A DNA stretch of 42,514 nt from a virus. The stretch is from IMG/VR virus record IMGVR_UViG_3300045453_000087, positions 1 through 42,514 of that record. The stretch is one strand, 5' to 3'. This document shows positions 23,488 to 31,108 of this stretch, one piece after another (position 1 is the stretch's first letter; each line of letters starts with the position of its first letter). The translations under genes and the position numbers were made by a program. The notes below the pieces were generated by a model. The model made no database searches. It was not told the origin of the DNA and worked only from the letters and a program-made list of their open reading frames with translations.

Positions 23488-24154
23488 CGGCGTCCACCTC
23501 CGTTTTGGCAGGGGCGCCGCCCTTAAACGCGCTGTTGCCAGAGAGGTTTTTCAGCAGGATTCTCCGCGCTTCCTTGTAATCGTCGCCCACAAAGCCGAGG
23601 CGAAGGAGGAACACCCGGAAGGCGTACTTCTCGTTCTCCACCGCTTTTCCCCTGCCTGTGACCCGTTTCTGGCCTTTAGCCGCCGCGCACAGGGCGCCGA
23701 TGAAGCGGGAGTAGGCGGCGACTGTTGCGCCGTCTATGCCGAACTTAAACCAGGGGAACTTCAGCGTCGTTTCCGACCGCTCGACGGGGAGGGAGTCCGC
23801 GCCGATTGCTTTCTTAATGAGCGCCGCTTTGCCGGCGATGAGCCGGTCGAGGTTCTCCAGCGCCGCCTCGGTAAAGCCCGCCAGCGGCATCTCGATGGTC
23901 AGCGTGTCGGTGTCGATTTCCTCTTCTGCCGGGACAAAGCCCATCTCCCGCAATCTGCCGAGCAGATTGCGCATGGCCGCCTCGTCCGTGCGCTCATCCC
24001 AGGAAAGGGTGCCGTCCCGGCTGATGGTGATATTGCTCACCACATAGGCGAAGCTCGGCGCTCCTTTATAGACCGGCTCCCAGCCGAGGGCTTCTCCTGC
24101 CGCCTTGACGAGCGCTTTGCGGGCCTCGCCGCTTACATTGAATTTTACTTCCAT
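23480..24154 (-). CDS. Virulence-like phage protein sharing a module with the amidoligase
   Basis: The product (224 residues from ATG 24154, AAGGAGG nine bases upstream) belongs to a phage family commonly called virulence protein but without a known role. Its first 130 residues are mixed alpha-beta with GWEPVYKGAPSFAYVVSN and TISRDGTLSWDERTD. The C-terminal 80 residues run ENEKYAFRVFLLRLGFVG and a following LLKNLSGNSAF, matching ENEKFAMRTYLNRIGFIG and LTAHLNGSAAW of the amidoligase. I infer a shared binding surface or joint substrate. The two genes also share a promoter element. Confidence 0.72.
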   Translation of the reverse strand: MEVKFNVSGEARKALVKAAGEALGWEPVYKGAPSFAYVVSNITISRDGTLSWDERTDEAAMRNLLGRLREMGFVPAEEEIDTDTLTIEMPLAGFTEAALENLDRLIAGKAALIKKAIGADSLPVERSETTLKFPWFKFGIDGATVAAYSRFIGALCAAAKGQKRVTGRGKAVENEKYAFRVFLLRLGFVGDDYKEARRILLKNLSGNSAFKGGAPAKTEVDADA

Positions 24155-24187
24155 TTTCATAAGCCTCCTTAGCTTCTTGGTGACTAC

Positions 24188-24217
24188 ATATATCACTCTG
24201 AAGCTGTGGAATAGCAA
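24188..24217 (-). promoter_or_regulatory. Promoter-like element of the virulence-like gene
   Basis: On the minus strand TTGCTA (24217-24212), 17 bases and GATATA copy the element at 23195-23224, with the same string ACATATATCACTCT (plus strand 24186-24199) and the same 26-base phase between landmarks. It lies between the methylase gene and the virulence-like gene. Confidence 0.6.
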
Positions 24218-24242
24218 GTGATTTATGCGAAATATGAGGGAA

Positions 24243-25487
24243 TTATTGTGCAGCGGATCGCAACTGCTCCACATCGCCGAACGCTGCCTTCACGCCGTCC
24301 CGGAGGAGAAATACATTCTCCGCGCCGCCCACCTGCTCGATATACCTTTTGACGATCACGTCGCAGAACTTTTCGTCCAGCTCCACCGTGTAACAAACCC
24401 TATCCGTCTGCTCGCAGGCGATGAGGGTGGAGCCGCTCCCGCCGAAGGGGTCGAGCACGATACAGCCCGTCAGGCTGGAGTTGAGTATGGGGTAGGCCAA
24501 AAGCGGCACCGGCTTCATTGTGGGGTGGTCGGCGTTCTTCCTCGGCTTATCAAACTCCCAGATGGTGGACTGCTTGCGGTCGGAGTACCAGGCGTGTTTG
24601 CCGGATTTCTTCCAGCCAAAAAGGATCGGTTCGTGCTGCCAGTGGTATGGCGAGCGCCCCAGCACCAGCGACTGCTTCTTCCAGATGCATGCGCCGGAGA
24701 GGTAGAAACCGGCGTCGGCAAAGGCCTTACGGAAGTTTAGCCCCTCGGTGTCGGCGTGGAAGACATAGATGCTCGCGTCTCTGGCCATCGCCTTTTCAGT
24801 CAGCGTAAAAGCATACAGCAGAAAACGATAGAAGGCTTCATCCGCCATGTGGTCGTTTTTGATCTTGCCCGCCGCGCCTTCATAATTCACATTATATGGA
24901 GGGTCGGTGACCACCAGATTTGCCGCCTTGCCGTCCATGAGCAGGGCGAAGGTTTCGGCGCGGGTGGAATCGCCGCAGACAAGGCGGTGCCTGCCTAAAA
25001 GCCACAGGTCGCCCGGTTTGGTGACCGCGGGTTTCCGCAGCTCGCTCTCCACGTCGAAATCGTCGTCTTTTACGCCGTCCGCAAAAGCGTCCTTAAACAG
25101 CGCGTCGATTTCGGCAGGGTCAAAACCGGTAAGAGAAAGATCAACGTCCGCCCCCTGCAGGTCGGCGATGACCAGGGCCAGCTTCTCCTGATCCCAGTCG
25201 CCCTGAATCTTATTGAGGGCGAGGTTGAGCGCCTTTTCCTTTGCGGCGTCCAGTTCCACTACCACGCAGTCGATGGCGGCAGCGCCGTCCGCCAGCAGTA
25301 TTTTCAGCCGCTGGTGGCCGCCCACCACGTTGCCCGTGGTCTTGTTCCAGACGACAGGTTCCACATAGCCAAACTCCGCCATGGAGCGGCGCAGCTTCTC
25401 GTATTCCGCGTCGCCTGGCTTTAAGTCTTTGCGGGGGTTGTATTTCGCCGCCTTAATTTTTGTGACGGGGATTTTTTGTATCTCCAA
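24243..25487 (-). CDS. ParB-domain fused DNA methyltransferase (DPPY type)
   Basis: This 414-residue protein has an N-terminal ParB-like domain (1-130) with YNPRKDLKPGD and the CTPase-type box GNVVGGHQRLKIL (52-64), then an amino-methyltransferase domain with TDPPYNVNYEG (194-204) and LDPFGGSGSTLIA near 352. The order catalytic motif then SAM site marks the beta class, and DPPY suggests m6A. TTG 25487 with GGAGG eight bases upstream starts translation. Phages use such enzymes to protect DNA from restriction, or to steer packaging or replication. Target site is not predictable here. Confidence 0.9.
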   Translation of the reverse strand: MEIQKIPVTKIKAAKYNPRKDLKPGDAEYEKLRRSMAEFGYVEPVVWNKTTGNVVGGHQRLKILLADGAAAIDCVVVELDAAKEKALNLALNKIQGDWDQEKLALVIADLQGADVDLSLTGFDPAEIDALFKDAFADGVKDDDFDVESELRKPAVTKPGDLWLLGRHRLVCGDSTRAETFALLMDGKAANLVVTDPPYNVNYEGAAGKIKNDHMADEAFYRFLLYAFTLTEKAMARDASIYVFHADTEGLNFRKAFADAGFYLSGACIWKKQSLVLGRSPYHWQHEPILFGWKKSGKHAWYSDRKQSTIWEFDKPRKNADHPTMKPVPLLAYPILNSSLTGCIVLDPFGGSGSTLIACEQTDRVCYTVELDEKFCDVIVKRYIEQVGGAENVFLLRDGVKAAFGDVEQLRSAAQ

Positions 25488-25490
25488 GCC

Positions 25491-26789
25491 TTATCCCTCC
25501 AGTCTAGCCGCTTTTGCGCCGGTGAAAGTTTCCCAGCGTTTGACCGCCAAGTCGCAGTAAACGGGCGATAGCTCCATAGCGTAGCAGCGGCGCTCGGTCT
25601 GCTCCGCCGCGATGATGGTGGTGCCGCTGCCGGAAAAGGGCTCCAAAACAATGCCGCCCCGGTCTGAGTGCATCTTGATGCAGCGCCAGGGCAGCTCTAC
25701 CGGGAACATGGCCGGATGCTCCTTGTTGGCGCGCACCGTGGTCATCTCCCAGATACCCGCGTAGCCCCATTTTTTGCGCTCGTCTTTAGTCAGCCTTTTT
25801 ACAAATCTGTAGCTGTGCCCGGCGAAGGCCGAGAGCCACAGATATTCCTGGTCGTTGTACTCCTCGGCCTCGCCGTTTTTGCTGAAGGTTGAAATGTACT
25901 CGTACTGCTGTACCGGCTTGTTGGATACCAGGTGATAGGGGCCGACGCCGAAATTCATCCCTTGCTTTTTCCAGACGCGGATCCAGATCGGGCGGTAGCC
26001 GTTTTCGGCAAACATATTGACCGAGTACACGCTGGTCGGCTCGATGAACTGGGAGCCGGTAGCGTATAGGTCGCCTAAGTTCCAGCAGACGATCTCCGCG
26101 TATCTGCACAGGTTTTTAATCACCGGCCGGATAGTCTGAAACCACGGCTCGATGCCCGCCTTTTCGTACTCTTTGCCCACGCCGTAGGGTGGCGAGGTGA
26201 CCGCTGCTTGGGCGCGGCCGCCGTCCATGAGCTTGGCGAAATCAGCTGCGCTGGTGGAGTCTCCGCACATCAGGCGGTGTCTGCCCAAAAGCCAGATATC
26301 CCCCGGCAATGTTTGCGCGCCTTCGACTTCGATGCGTTCCTTTTCCTTATCCACATCGAAGTCGTCCTGCACCGCTTCCTTGGCGTGCCAGCGATTGAGC
26401 AGCTCGTCGATCTCCGCTGCGTCAAAGCCGGTGAGGGAGACGTCGAAGGCGCCCGCGTCAAGCTCCGCCATCAACTCCGCCAGCTTGGTTTCATCCCATT
26501 CGCCCTGAATCTTGTTGAGGGCGAGGTTGAGCGCCTTTTCTTTCTGCGGGTCAAGCTCCACCACCACGCAGTCGATCTCGCTGTGGCCTAAATCAAGCAG
26601 CACCTTCAGGCGCTGGTGGCCGCCCACCACATTGCCTGTGCGGCGATTAAAGATTACCGGCTCCACATAGCCGAATTCCTCGATGGAGCGGCGGAGCTTT
26701 TGATATTCCTTATCGCCGGGCTTTAAATCCTTGCGTGGGTTGTATCGGGCGGGCCTTAGAAGCTCCGCTTTGATTTTTTCTATCTTCAT
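25491..26789 (-). CDS. ParB-domain fused DNA methyltransferase (SPPY type)
   Basis: The 432-residue product repeats the design of its neighbour: ParB-like domain (1-135) with YNPRKDLKPGD and VVGGHQR, then a methylase with TSPPYGVGKEYEKAG (198-212) and LEPFSGSGTTIIAAEQ near 394. The N-terminal halves of the two proteins are about two-thirds identical by eye, whereas the methylase halves diverge, so one may have swapped its catalytic part. SPPY is usual for m4C enzymes or some m6A ones. ATG 26789 has AGGAGG upstream and overlaps the small terminase stop (ATGA). Confidence 0.9.
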   Translation of the reverse strand: MKIEKIKAELLRPARYNPRKDLKPGDKEYQKLRRSIEEFGYVEPVIFNRRTGNVVGGHQRLKVLLDLGHSEIDCVVVELDPQKEKALNLALNKIQGEWDETKLAELMAELDAGAFDVSLTGFDAAEIDELLNRWHAKEAVQDDFDVDKEKERIEVEGAQTLPGDIWLLGRHRLMCGDSTSAADFAKLMDGGRAQAAVTSPPYGVGKEYEKAGIEPWFQTIRPVIKNLCRYAEIVCWNLGDLYATGSQFIEPTSVYSVNMFAENGYRPIWIRVWKKQGMNFGVGPYHLVSNKPVQQYEYISTFSKNGEAEEYNDQEYLWLSAFAGHSYRFVKRLTKDERKKWGYAGIWEMTTVRANKEHPAMFPVELPWRCIKMHSDRGGIVLEPFSGSGTTIIAAEQTERRCYAMELSPVYCDLAVKRWETFTGAKAARLEG

Positions 26790-27367
26790 CTGTCGCCCCT
26801 CCTGGCGGAGAGCAGCCTCTCCATCACGTCGTCCTGCGGATTGCCGACAAAAGCGGTGGTGCAGTTTTGCTTGACGATGTCGAAAATCTCGTACCAGAGA
26901 AGGTTCGCTTGTTTCTGGAACGACTGGCTCATCTGCACAAACGGACTGGCTATGGCGCCGCCCGTGGTTGGGTGCTTGCCCAAAAGCCCGTAGGTGCTGA
27001 TGGCTTCCTCGCACTGGATGTAGCGCGTGAACGCCTGCGCGTAGGCTTCAATCAGCCGCGGGTTGACGAATTTCTCGCAGCCGCGTTCTTTAAGCCATTT
27101 CCAGGTCTCAATGAACAGCGCGTCCGCGCCGAGCGGTTTCCCATCTCTTTGCCGCGCGCTTAAGTAGTCGCTTGGGGAAGGGATATCTTCGCCGAATAAA
27201 TCCACCGCGCCGCCCAGTTCGCCCGCTTCAAGCAGCGACTCAGGAGGCAGTTTAGGGGTTTCCAAAACGCGTGCGGCCTTGCCCGCCGTGATTTTTTCCG
27301 CGAGGGGCTGCGGCTTGTCGCCGGCGCGCACACGGCGGCCGCCCCTGTTTGTCCCGTCTTTAGCCAC
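26786..27367 (-). CDS. P27-type small terminase subunit
   Basis: This 193-residue protein resembles P27-family small terminase subunits, which recognise phage DNA and bring it to the large subunit. Basic N terminus, then PPESLLEAGELGGAVDLF, ALFIETWKWLKERGCEKFVN and TYGLLGKHPTTGGAIASPFV, the last a family hallmark. The start is GTG 27367 with AAGGAGG nine bases upstream. It overlaps the methylase gene downstream (ATGA), so expression is coupled to DNA modification. A plus-strand toxin-antitoxin pair separates it from the HNH gene, with which phages of this type normally pair it. Confidence 0.88.
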   Translation of the reverse strand: MAKDGTNRGGRRVRAGDKPQPLAEKITAGKAARVLETPKLPPESLLEAGELGGAVDLFGEDIPSPSDYLSARQRDGKPLGADALFIETWKWLKERGCEKFVNPRLIEAYAQAFTRYIQCEEAISTYGLLGKHPTTGGAIASPFVQMSQSFQKQANLLWYEIFDIVKQNCTTAFVGNPQDDVMERLLSARRGDR

Positions 27368-27510
27368 ACATCTACACCTCCTTGCCGCGGCGGGGCTTAA
27401 TCCCCTGTTTGAACCGATAATTATTCACGCGATGCCCCGCGCCCGTTGCCCGGGGCGAAGATTGTAGAGATTTTGACCGCCCCTACCGGACGCACACTTT
27501 TTGGCTTGTA

Positions 27511-27548
27511 TTGACAACGTGCATATCATGCAGTATGCTGAATATACT
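27511..27548 (+). promoter_or_regulatory. Promoter and operator of the RelB/YafQ-type pair
   Basis: TTGACA (27511-27516), exactly 17 bases and TATGCT (27534-27539) form a near-consensus sigma-70 promoter. Inverted repeats GCATA/TATGC (27521-27525 with 27534-27538) and AGTAT/ATACT (27533-27537 with 27544-27548) overlap its -10 box, where a RelB-like antitoxin would be expected to repress. Confidence 0.8.
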
Positions 27549-27572
27549 AAGCAGCGAAAGGAGTGCAACGCC

Positions 27573-27845
27573 ATGAGTGAAACTACAAATATCAGCATCC
27601 GGATAGATGTTCAACTTAAGAGGCAGGCCGAAGAACTTTTCTCGGACTTGGGCCTCAATATGACCACAGCTATGACCATGTTCCTTCGTCAGGCTGTACG
27701 CAGCCAAGGAATCCCGTTTGAGATTTCCCGTGTTCCGAACGCGGAAACAATCGCGGCAATGAGGGAAGCGGAAGCCATTGCTCGCGACCCAAACGTAAGG
27801 GGTTACACCGATCTTGACGCGCTGTTTAAAGATTTGAAAGCATGA
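27573..27845 (+). CDS. relB: RelB/DinJ-family antitoxin
   Basis: This 90-residue protein begins MSETTNISIRIDVQLKRQAE, a ribbon-helix-helix DNA-binding fold, followed by LFSDLGLNMTTAMTMFLRQA and GIPFEISRVPN, the DinJ/RelB hallmark. The C-terminal tail (residues about 50-90) would wrap and neutralise the toxin. ATG 27573 has AAAGGAG nine bases upstream. Its stop overlaps the toxin start (ATGA), so the two are translated together. It runs on the plus strand inside the leftward late region, an insertion that may help keep the prophage or block other phages. Confidence 0.9.
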   Translation: MSETTNISIRIDVQLKRQAEELFSDLGLNMTTAMTMFLRQAVRSQGIPFEISRVPNAETIAAMREAEAIARDPNVRGYTDLDALFKDLKA

Positions 27846-28117
27846 AATATACTGTCAAACCCACAAGCAGATTCCGCAAGGACTACAAGCTGATGGAAAA
27901 ACGTAACTTGGATATGTCCTTGCTTGATGAAATCATCGCGAAGTTGGCACAGGGCATCGCGCTTCCTTCGAGCAACCGCGACCATGAACTGACTGGTAAC
28001 TATGCCGGGCATCGGGAATGTCATGTCCAGCCCGATTGGTTGCTTATCTATCGCATTGAGAAAGATGTTCTTGTCCTTACGCTGACCCGCACGGGTACCC
28101 ACAGCGATTTATTCTAA
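27842..28117 (+). CDS. yafQ: YafQ-family mRNA interferase toxin
   Basis: The 91-residue protein belongs to the YafQ/RelE group, toxins that cut mRNA on the ribosome. It begins MKYTVKPTSRFRKDYKLMEK and has the family blocks HELTGNYAGHRECHVQPDWL and LIYRIEKDVLVLTLTRTGTH. The histidine pair of the C-terminal part (H in HRECHVQPD and GTHSDLF) fits YafQ active-site residues. The 3' end overlaps the end of the convergent HNH gene by nine bases. It probably does not act on DNA. Confidence 0.9.
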   Translation: MKYTVKPTSRFRKDYKLMEKRNLDMSLLDEIIAKLAQGIALPSSNRDHELTGNYAGHRECHVQPDWLLIYRIEKDVLVLTLTRTGTHSDLF

Positions 28118-28474
28118 GCGTCTCTGCCAGCGTCCGCCTTCCCTGGCGGTGATCTCCGAGTGGCAGGAAGTACACAAAGCACTGAGGTTGTTGTCGTCGT
28201 TGGTGCCGCCTTGAGCCAACGGCTTGATGTGGTGGACTTCCTGCGTCGGCGTAATCCTTCCCCGCTCTAAGCAGCGTTCGCAAAGCGGATGCGCTGCGCG
28301 GTAACGGTCGCGTACCTTCCGCCACGTCCGGCCGTAGAGTTTGCGCGTCGCCGGGTCGCGCTGGTAGCGTTCGTATCGTTTTGCTTCCTGCTTGGCGTGT
28401 TCTTCGCAGAACCGTCCGTCCGTCAGTTTGGGACAGCCGGGGTGGGAACACGGATGTTTGGGTCTGTAGGGCAT
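28109..28474 (-). CDS. HNH endonuclease (packaging-associated)
   Basis: This 121-residue protein has an N-terminal zinc-binding part (HPCSHPGCPK and RFCEEHAK) and a C-terminal HNH core: PLCERCLERG, EVHHIKPLAQGGTNDDNNL and ALCTSCHSEIT. The HNH enzyme of this class usually sits next to the small terminase and is needed for packaging in related phages such as HK97. Here the toxin-antitoxin pair separates them. ATG 28474 has GGGAGG ten bases upstream. A terminator lies just before it, so transcription must start anew or be antiterminated. Confidence 0.93.
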   Translation of the reverse strand: MPYRPKHPCSHPGCPKLTDGRFCEEHAKQEAKRYERYQRDPATRKLYGRTWRKVRDRYRAAHPLCERCLERGRITPTQEVHHIKPLAQGGTNDDNNLSALCTSCHSEITAREGGRWQRRLE

Positions 28475-28496
28475 CGGGGTTGACCTCCCGGCAAAC

Positions 28497-28529
28497 AAAA
28501 AACCCTCACGGGAAACTCCCATGAAGGTT
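28497..28529 (-). terminator. Rho-independent terminator before HNH
   Basis: On the minus strand a 13-bp stem with two G-U/mismatch positions (28517-28529 with 28501-28513), a 3-base loop and six T residues lie between the regulator genes and HNH. It separates early and late regions, so a late activator or antiterminator is expected. Confidence 0.75.
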
Positions 28530-28568
28530 CTCGTTATATTCTCCTGTAGCCTCGATACTTCTCTGCCT

Positions 28569-28609
28569 ATCATAATACACTATCAAAACCGCATTTAATC
28601 ACAGTGATT
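28569..28609 (-). promoter_or_regulatory. Candidate late promoter region
   Basis: On the minus strand TATGAT (28574-28569) lies 18 bases from a TTAAAT, and a perfect palindrome AATCAC-A-GTGATT (28597-28609) overlaps the end of the gene at 28595. Direct repeats of AATGCG flank the palindrome. This is where an ArpU/RinA-like activator would be expected to act, but no single element is compelling. Confidence 0.3.
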
Positions 28610-28981
28610 TAATCGCATTGTTTTCCGTTTCCAACTCCCCCGCAATCCCACGAGCTTTGCCTGAATCATGCCGTAGTTTTCCAGGCAGTAATCGCGTTGC
28701 TGCTTTATCTCTTTTGGGATTTCAGGGATATCAAGCAGGTCGAAATATAGTTCCCTGTACCCGCTCTCATTTTCCCAAAAACGCATGGCGCTCACTTCAT
28801 CCGGCGTGAAGGTTATATCCTGTTCTCTTCCGCCGTCTAAGGCACGGTAAACATACGCCCTGAGTTTGCCACTGGCAGAGAGTGCCGACAACCGCATTGT
28901 CTTTTTAAACATGCTTCGCATGTCCAGCACGGCAAGCTGCAACACTGCGGCAGCCAGTCCTTTATATGGCTTTTCCGTCAT
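28595..28981 (-). CDS. Hypothetical phage protein next to the late regulator
   Basis: I do not recognise this 128-residue soluble protein. Helical N terminus with basic AAAVLQLAVLDMRSMFKKTM, a middle with DITFTPDEVSAMRFWENESG and a basic C terminus (GSWKRKTMRLNHCD). ATG 28981 is preceded by only a weak GGGGG at a distance, but the frame follows the regulator gene within two bases, so translational coupling is likely. Position between a late regulator and the terminator suggests a regulatory or packaging-related accessory. No membrane or signal sequence is visible. Confidence 0.6.
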   Translation of the reverse strand: MTEKPYKGLAAAVLQLAVLDMRSMFKKTMRLSALSASGKLRAYVYRALDGGREQDITFTPDEVSAMRFWENESGYRELYFDLLDIPEIPKEIKQQRDYCLENYGMIQAKLVGLRGSWKRKTMRLNHCD

Positions 28982-28983
28982 AT

Positions 28984-29481
28984 TCAACCCAACAGCCCCC
29001 TCTTTGCGGCAATCCGCGCCGTGTATTCAATAATCCGATTCCACCAAGTCGTATAGGTATTCGGGTGAGAGATATAAAACTCCGCTACCTTTTTTCCCGT
29101 TCGCTCGGCCATAACCAAAGGGTATTTGCATTGGACATAAGGCACCCAAGCCGGCCTGCCCCGGATATCACCGCGCAAATGTCCGGCTTCACGCCGCAGT
29201 TCCAGGAATATGCGTTGTTTATCCGGCAGGCGCCTTTCTACTTCTTCGATGACAGCTATCCAGCGTTCCGCCTCCATAAGCTCGGTCAGCTTCAATGCCG
29301 CAAACCCGGTAGGATCCGATACTTTGACGCCGCGCGAAGGAATCTTCGGTATCCCAAGGCTTGGTGACTTCAATATTTCTTCCCGCCTAACCTCAATGCC
29401 CGCCTTACGCTCGCTTTTCTCCAGTAGCCAGGCCGCTACCCTCTTGTTATCAGCACGAATTTCCACGCCTATCGCGTTCAT
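28984..29481 (-). CDS. ArpU/RinA-like late transcription regulator
   Basis: This 165-residue protein has the pattern of ArpU/RinA-type activators: a charged helix with ELMEAERWIAVIEEVERRLP, then DKQRIFLELRREAGHLRGD and a C-terminal helix-turn-helix-like FYISHPNTYTTWWNRIIEYTA. Such regulators turn on late genes by binding near a promoter downstream. The ATG overlaps the helicase stop (ATGA) and has GGGAGG. Its place just before a terminator and the late operon fits. The fold is only moderately similar, so a sigma-like or other regulator cannot be excluded. Confidence 0.65.
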   Translation of the reverse strand: MNAIGVEIRADNKRVAAWLLEKSERKAGIEVRREEILKSPSLGIPKIPSRGVKVSDPTGFAALKLTELMEAERWIAVIEEVERRLPDKQRIFLELRREAGHLRGDIRGRPAWVPYVQCKYPLVMAERTGKKVAEFYISHPNTYTTWWNRIIEYTARIAAKRGLLG

Positions 29482-30833
29482 ATCGCACCTCCCTGCAGAT
29501 TCACCTTAACCGCCTCGATCAGGGCGGTCTGTGTTTTGTCCTTACGCTTGAGGGCGGCCATAACCTGTTCGTCAATCGTACCCTTGGCGATGATGTGGTG
29601 GATGACCACCGTGTCTTTCTGCCCCTGCCGCCAGAGTCGGGCGCCTGTCTGCTGGTAGAGCTCCAGGCTCCAGGTAAGCCCGAACCACACGAGGGTAGAG
29701 CCGCCGGCCTGCAGATTCAGCCCATGCCCGGCAGAAGCAGGATGGATGACGGCGATAGGGATTTCACCGTTATTCCATCGCTTGATGGAGTCGGCGCTGT
29801 CCAGCTTTTCTGCGGGAAACCGCTCCAGTATCCGCTGCAGGTCGTGCTTGAACCAATAGGCAATCAATACTGGCTTGCCGTTCGCCGCCTCAATCAGATC
29901 CTCCAGCGCGTCCAGCTTGCGGTCGTGAAGGCGGGCAACTCCGCCATTACCATCATAGACGGCACCATTTGCCATCTGCAGCAGCTTGCCGCTCAAAGCA
30001 GCGGCGTTGACGGCGTCAATCTCTTTATCCTTAAGGGACAGTACCATTTCTTCTTTCATGGTCTGGTAGCATTTCTCCTCAAGGGCTGACATCTTCACGG
30101 GGACCTCGTTTATCACCAGTTCCGGCAGTTTCAAGTAGTCGGTGTTCTTCATACTGATAGTGATATCGGAAATAAGGCGGTAGATGGCCTCCTCGGCACC
30201 GGGCTTTGGCTTGTAGGAAAATACCACCTGGGCGTTTCGCTTGTCTGGAACGAAGAAGGCACTACGGTAGTTGCCGATAAAGCGCCCCAACCGCTGACCC
30301 ATGTCAAGGATACCGATCTCCGCCCATAAATCCATCAGGCCGTTACTGGATGGTGTTCCCGTTAAGCCTACCACCCTTTTCACGCGGGGCCGGACTTTCC
30401 GCAGCGCCCTGAACCGCTTGGAGCTGTACGCCTTGAAAGATGACAGCTCATCGATGACCAGCATGTCATAGTCGAAGGGTAGGCCGCTCTTGTTGACCAG
30501 CCAGTCCACGTTCTCCCGGTTGATGAGGTAGATGTCAGCTTTCTTCCGCAGGGCAGCTTTGCGCTCGGCTTCCGTACCGACTGCAACCGCGTACGTCAGC
30601 CCCCGCAGGTGATCCCACTTGTCGATCTCGGCAGGCCATGTATCTCTTGCCACTCGCAGCGGGGCGATCACCAGTACTTTACGGATTAGGAAGCTGTCCA
30701 GTGTCAGGTCGAAGATGGATGTCAGCGTGATGACACTTTTCCCGAGTCCCATTTCCAGCAGTACGGCCGCTATCGGGCGGCTGAGGATAAAGTTCGTGGC
30801 GTATTCCTGATACTCATGTGGTTCGTATTTCAT
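29478..30833 (-). CDS. SNF2-family DNA helicase/translocase
   Basis: The 451-residue product is a superfamily 2 ATPase with the order of SNF2-like proteins. Walker A is LLEMGLGKSVIT (25-36), a DExH-type box is MLVIDELSSFK near 131, and motif III is VVGLTGTPSSNG near 163. The C-terminal half has AGHGLNLQAGGSTLVWFGL and the arginine finger motif QQTGARLWRQGQ near 405. ATG 30833 has GGAGAG eight bases upstream. It overlaps the end of the VRR-NUC gene. A role in replication or recombination with that nuclease is probable. Confidence 0.92.
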   Translation of the reverse strand: MKYEPHEYQEYATNFILSRPIAAVLLEMGLGKSVITLTSIFDLTLDSFLIRKVLVIAPLRVARDTWPAEIDKWDHLRGLTYAVAVGTEAERKAALRKKADIYLINRENVDWLVNKSGLPFDYDMLVIDELSSFKAYSSKRFRALRKVRPRVKRVVGLTGTPSSNGLMDLWAEIGILDMGQRLGRFIGNYRSAFFVPDKRNAQVVFSYKPKPGAEEAIYRLISDITISMKNTDYLKLPELVINEVPVKMSALEEKCYQTMKEEMVLSLKDKEIDAVNAAALSGKLLQMANGAVYDGNGGVARLHDRKLDALEDLIEAANGKPVLIAYWFKHDLQRILERFPAEKLDSADSIKRWNNGEIPIAVIHPASAGHGLNLQAGGSTLVWFGLTWSLELYQQTGARLWRQGQKDTVVIHHIIAKGTIDEQVMAALKRKDKTQTALIEAVKVNLQGGAI

Positions 30834-31092
30834 CCAGCATCTCTCCGATCTGCCCCTCATCGTCAATGACATACACCTTGAATCCTTGTCGCCTGAGCAT
30901 CTCATGCCTTCGTATCTGCAAAGGCCGGGGTTTCATTCCATGCGCTTTGACCTCAACGAAAGCCATCCTGCCACCGGGGAGAAGCACAAGGCGGTCCGGC
31001 ATTCCATCATAACTGGGCGATATGAGCTTGATCGCGATCCCGCCTGTGTTTTTGACCGCCCGGACCAGTTTTTGCTCTATTTGTTTCTCCAT
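30814..31092 (-). CDS. VRR-NUC domain nuclease
   Basis: This 92-residue stand-alone VRR-NUC domain is a PD-(D/E)XK-like nuclease often found beside phage SNF2 helicases. MEKQIEQKLVRAVKNTGG is followed by the active-site stretch YDGMPDRLVLLPGGRMAFVE and VKAHGMKPRPLQIRRHEML, giving D, E and K. I start at ATG 31092, which has GGAGGAG four bases upstream of it; the frame could extend into the repeat-rich region upstream but without a good site. It probably resolves branched DNA during replication. Confidence 0.88.
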   Translation of the reverse strand: MEKQIEQKLVRAVKNTGGIAIKLISPSYDGMPDRLVLLPGGRMAFVEVKAHGMKPRPLQIRRHEMLRRQGFKVYVIDDEGQIGEMLDEIRTT

Positions 31093-31108
31093 AAGCTCCT
31101 CCGATTTT

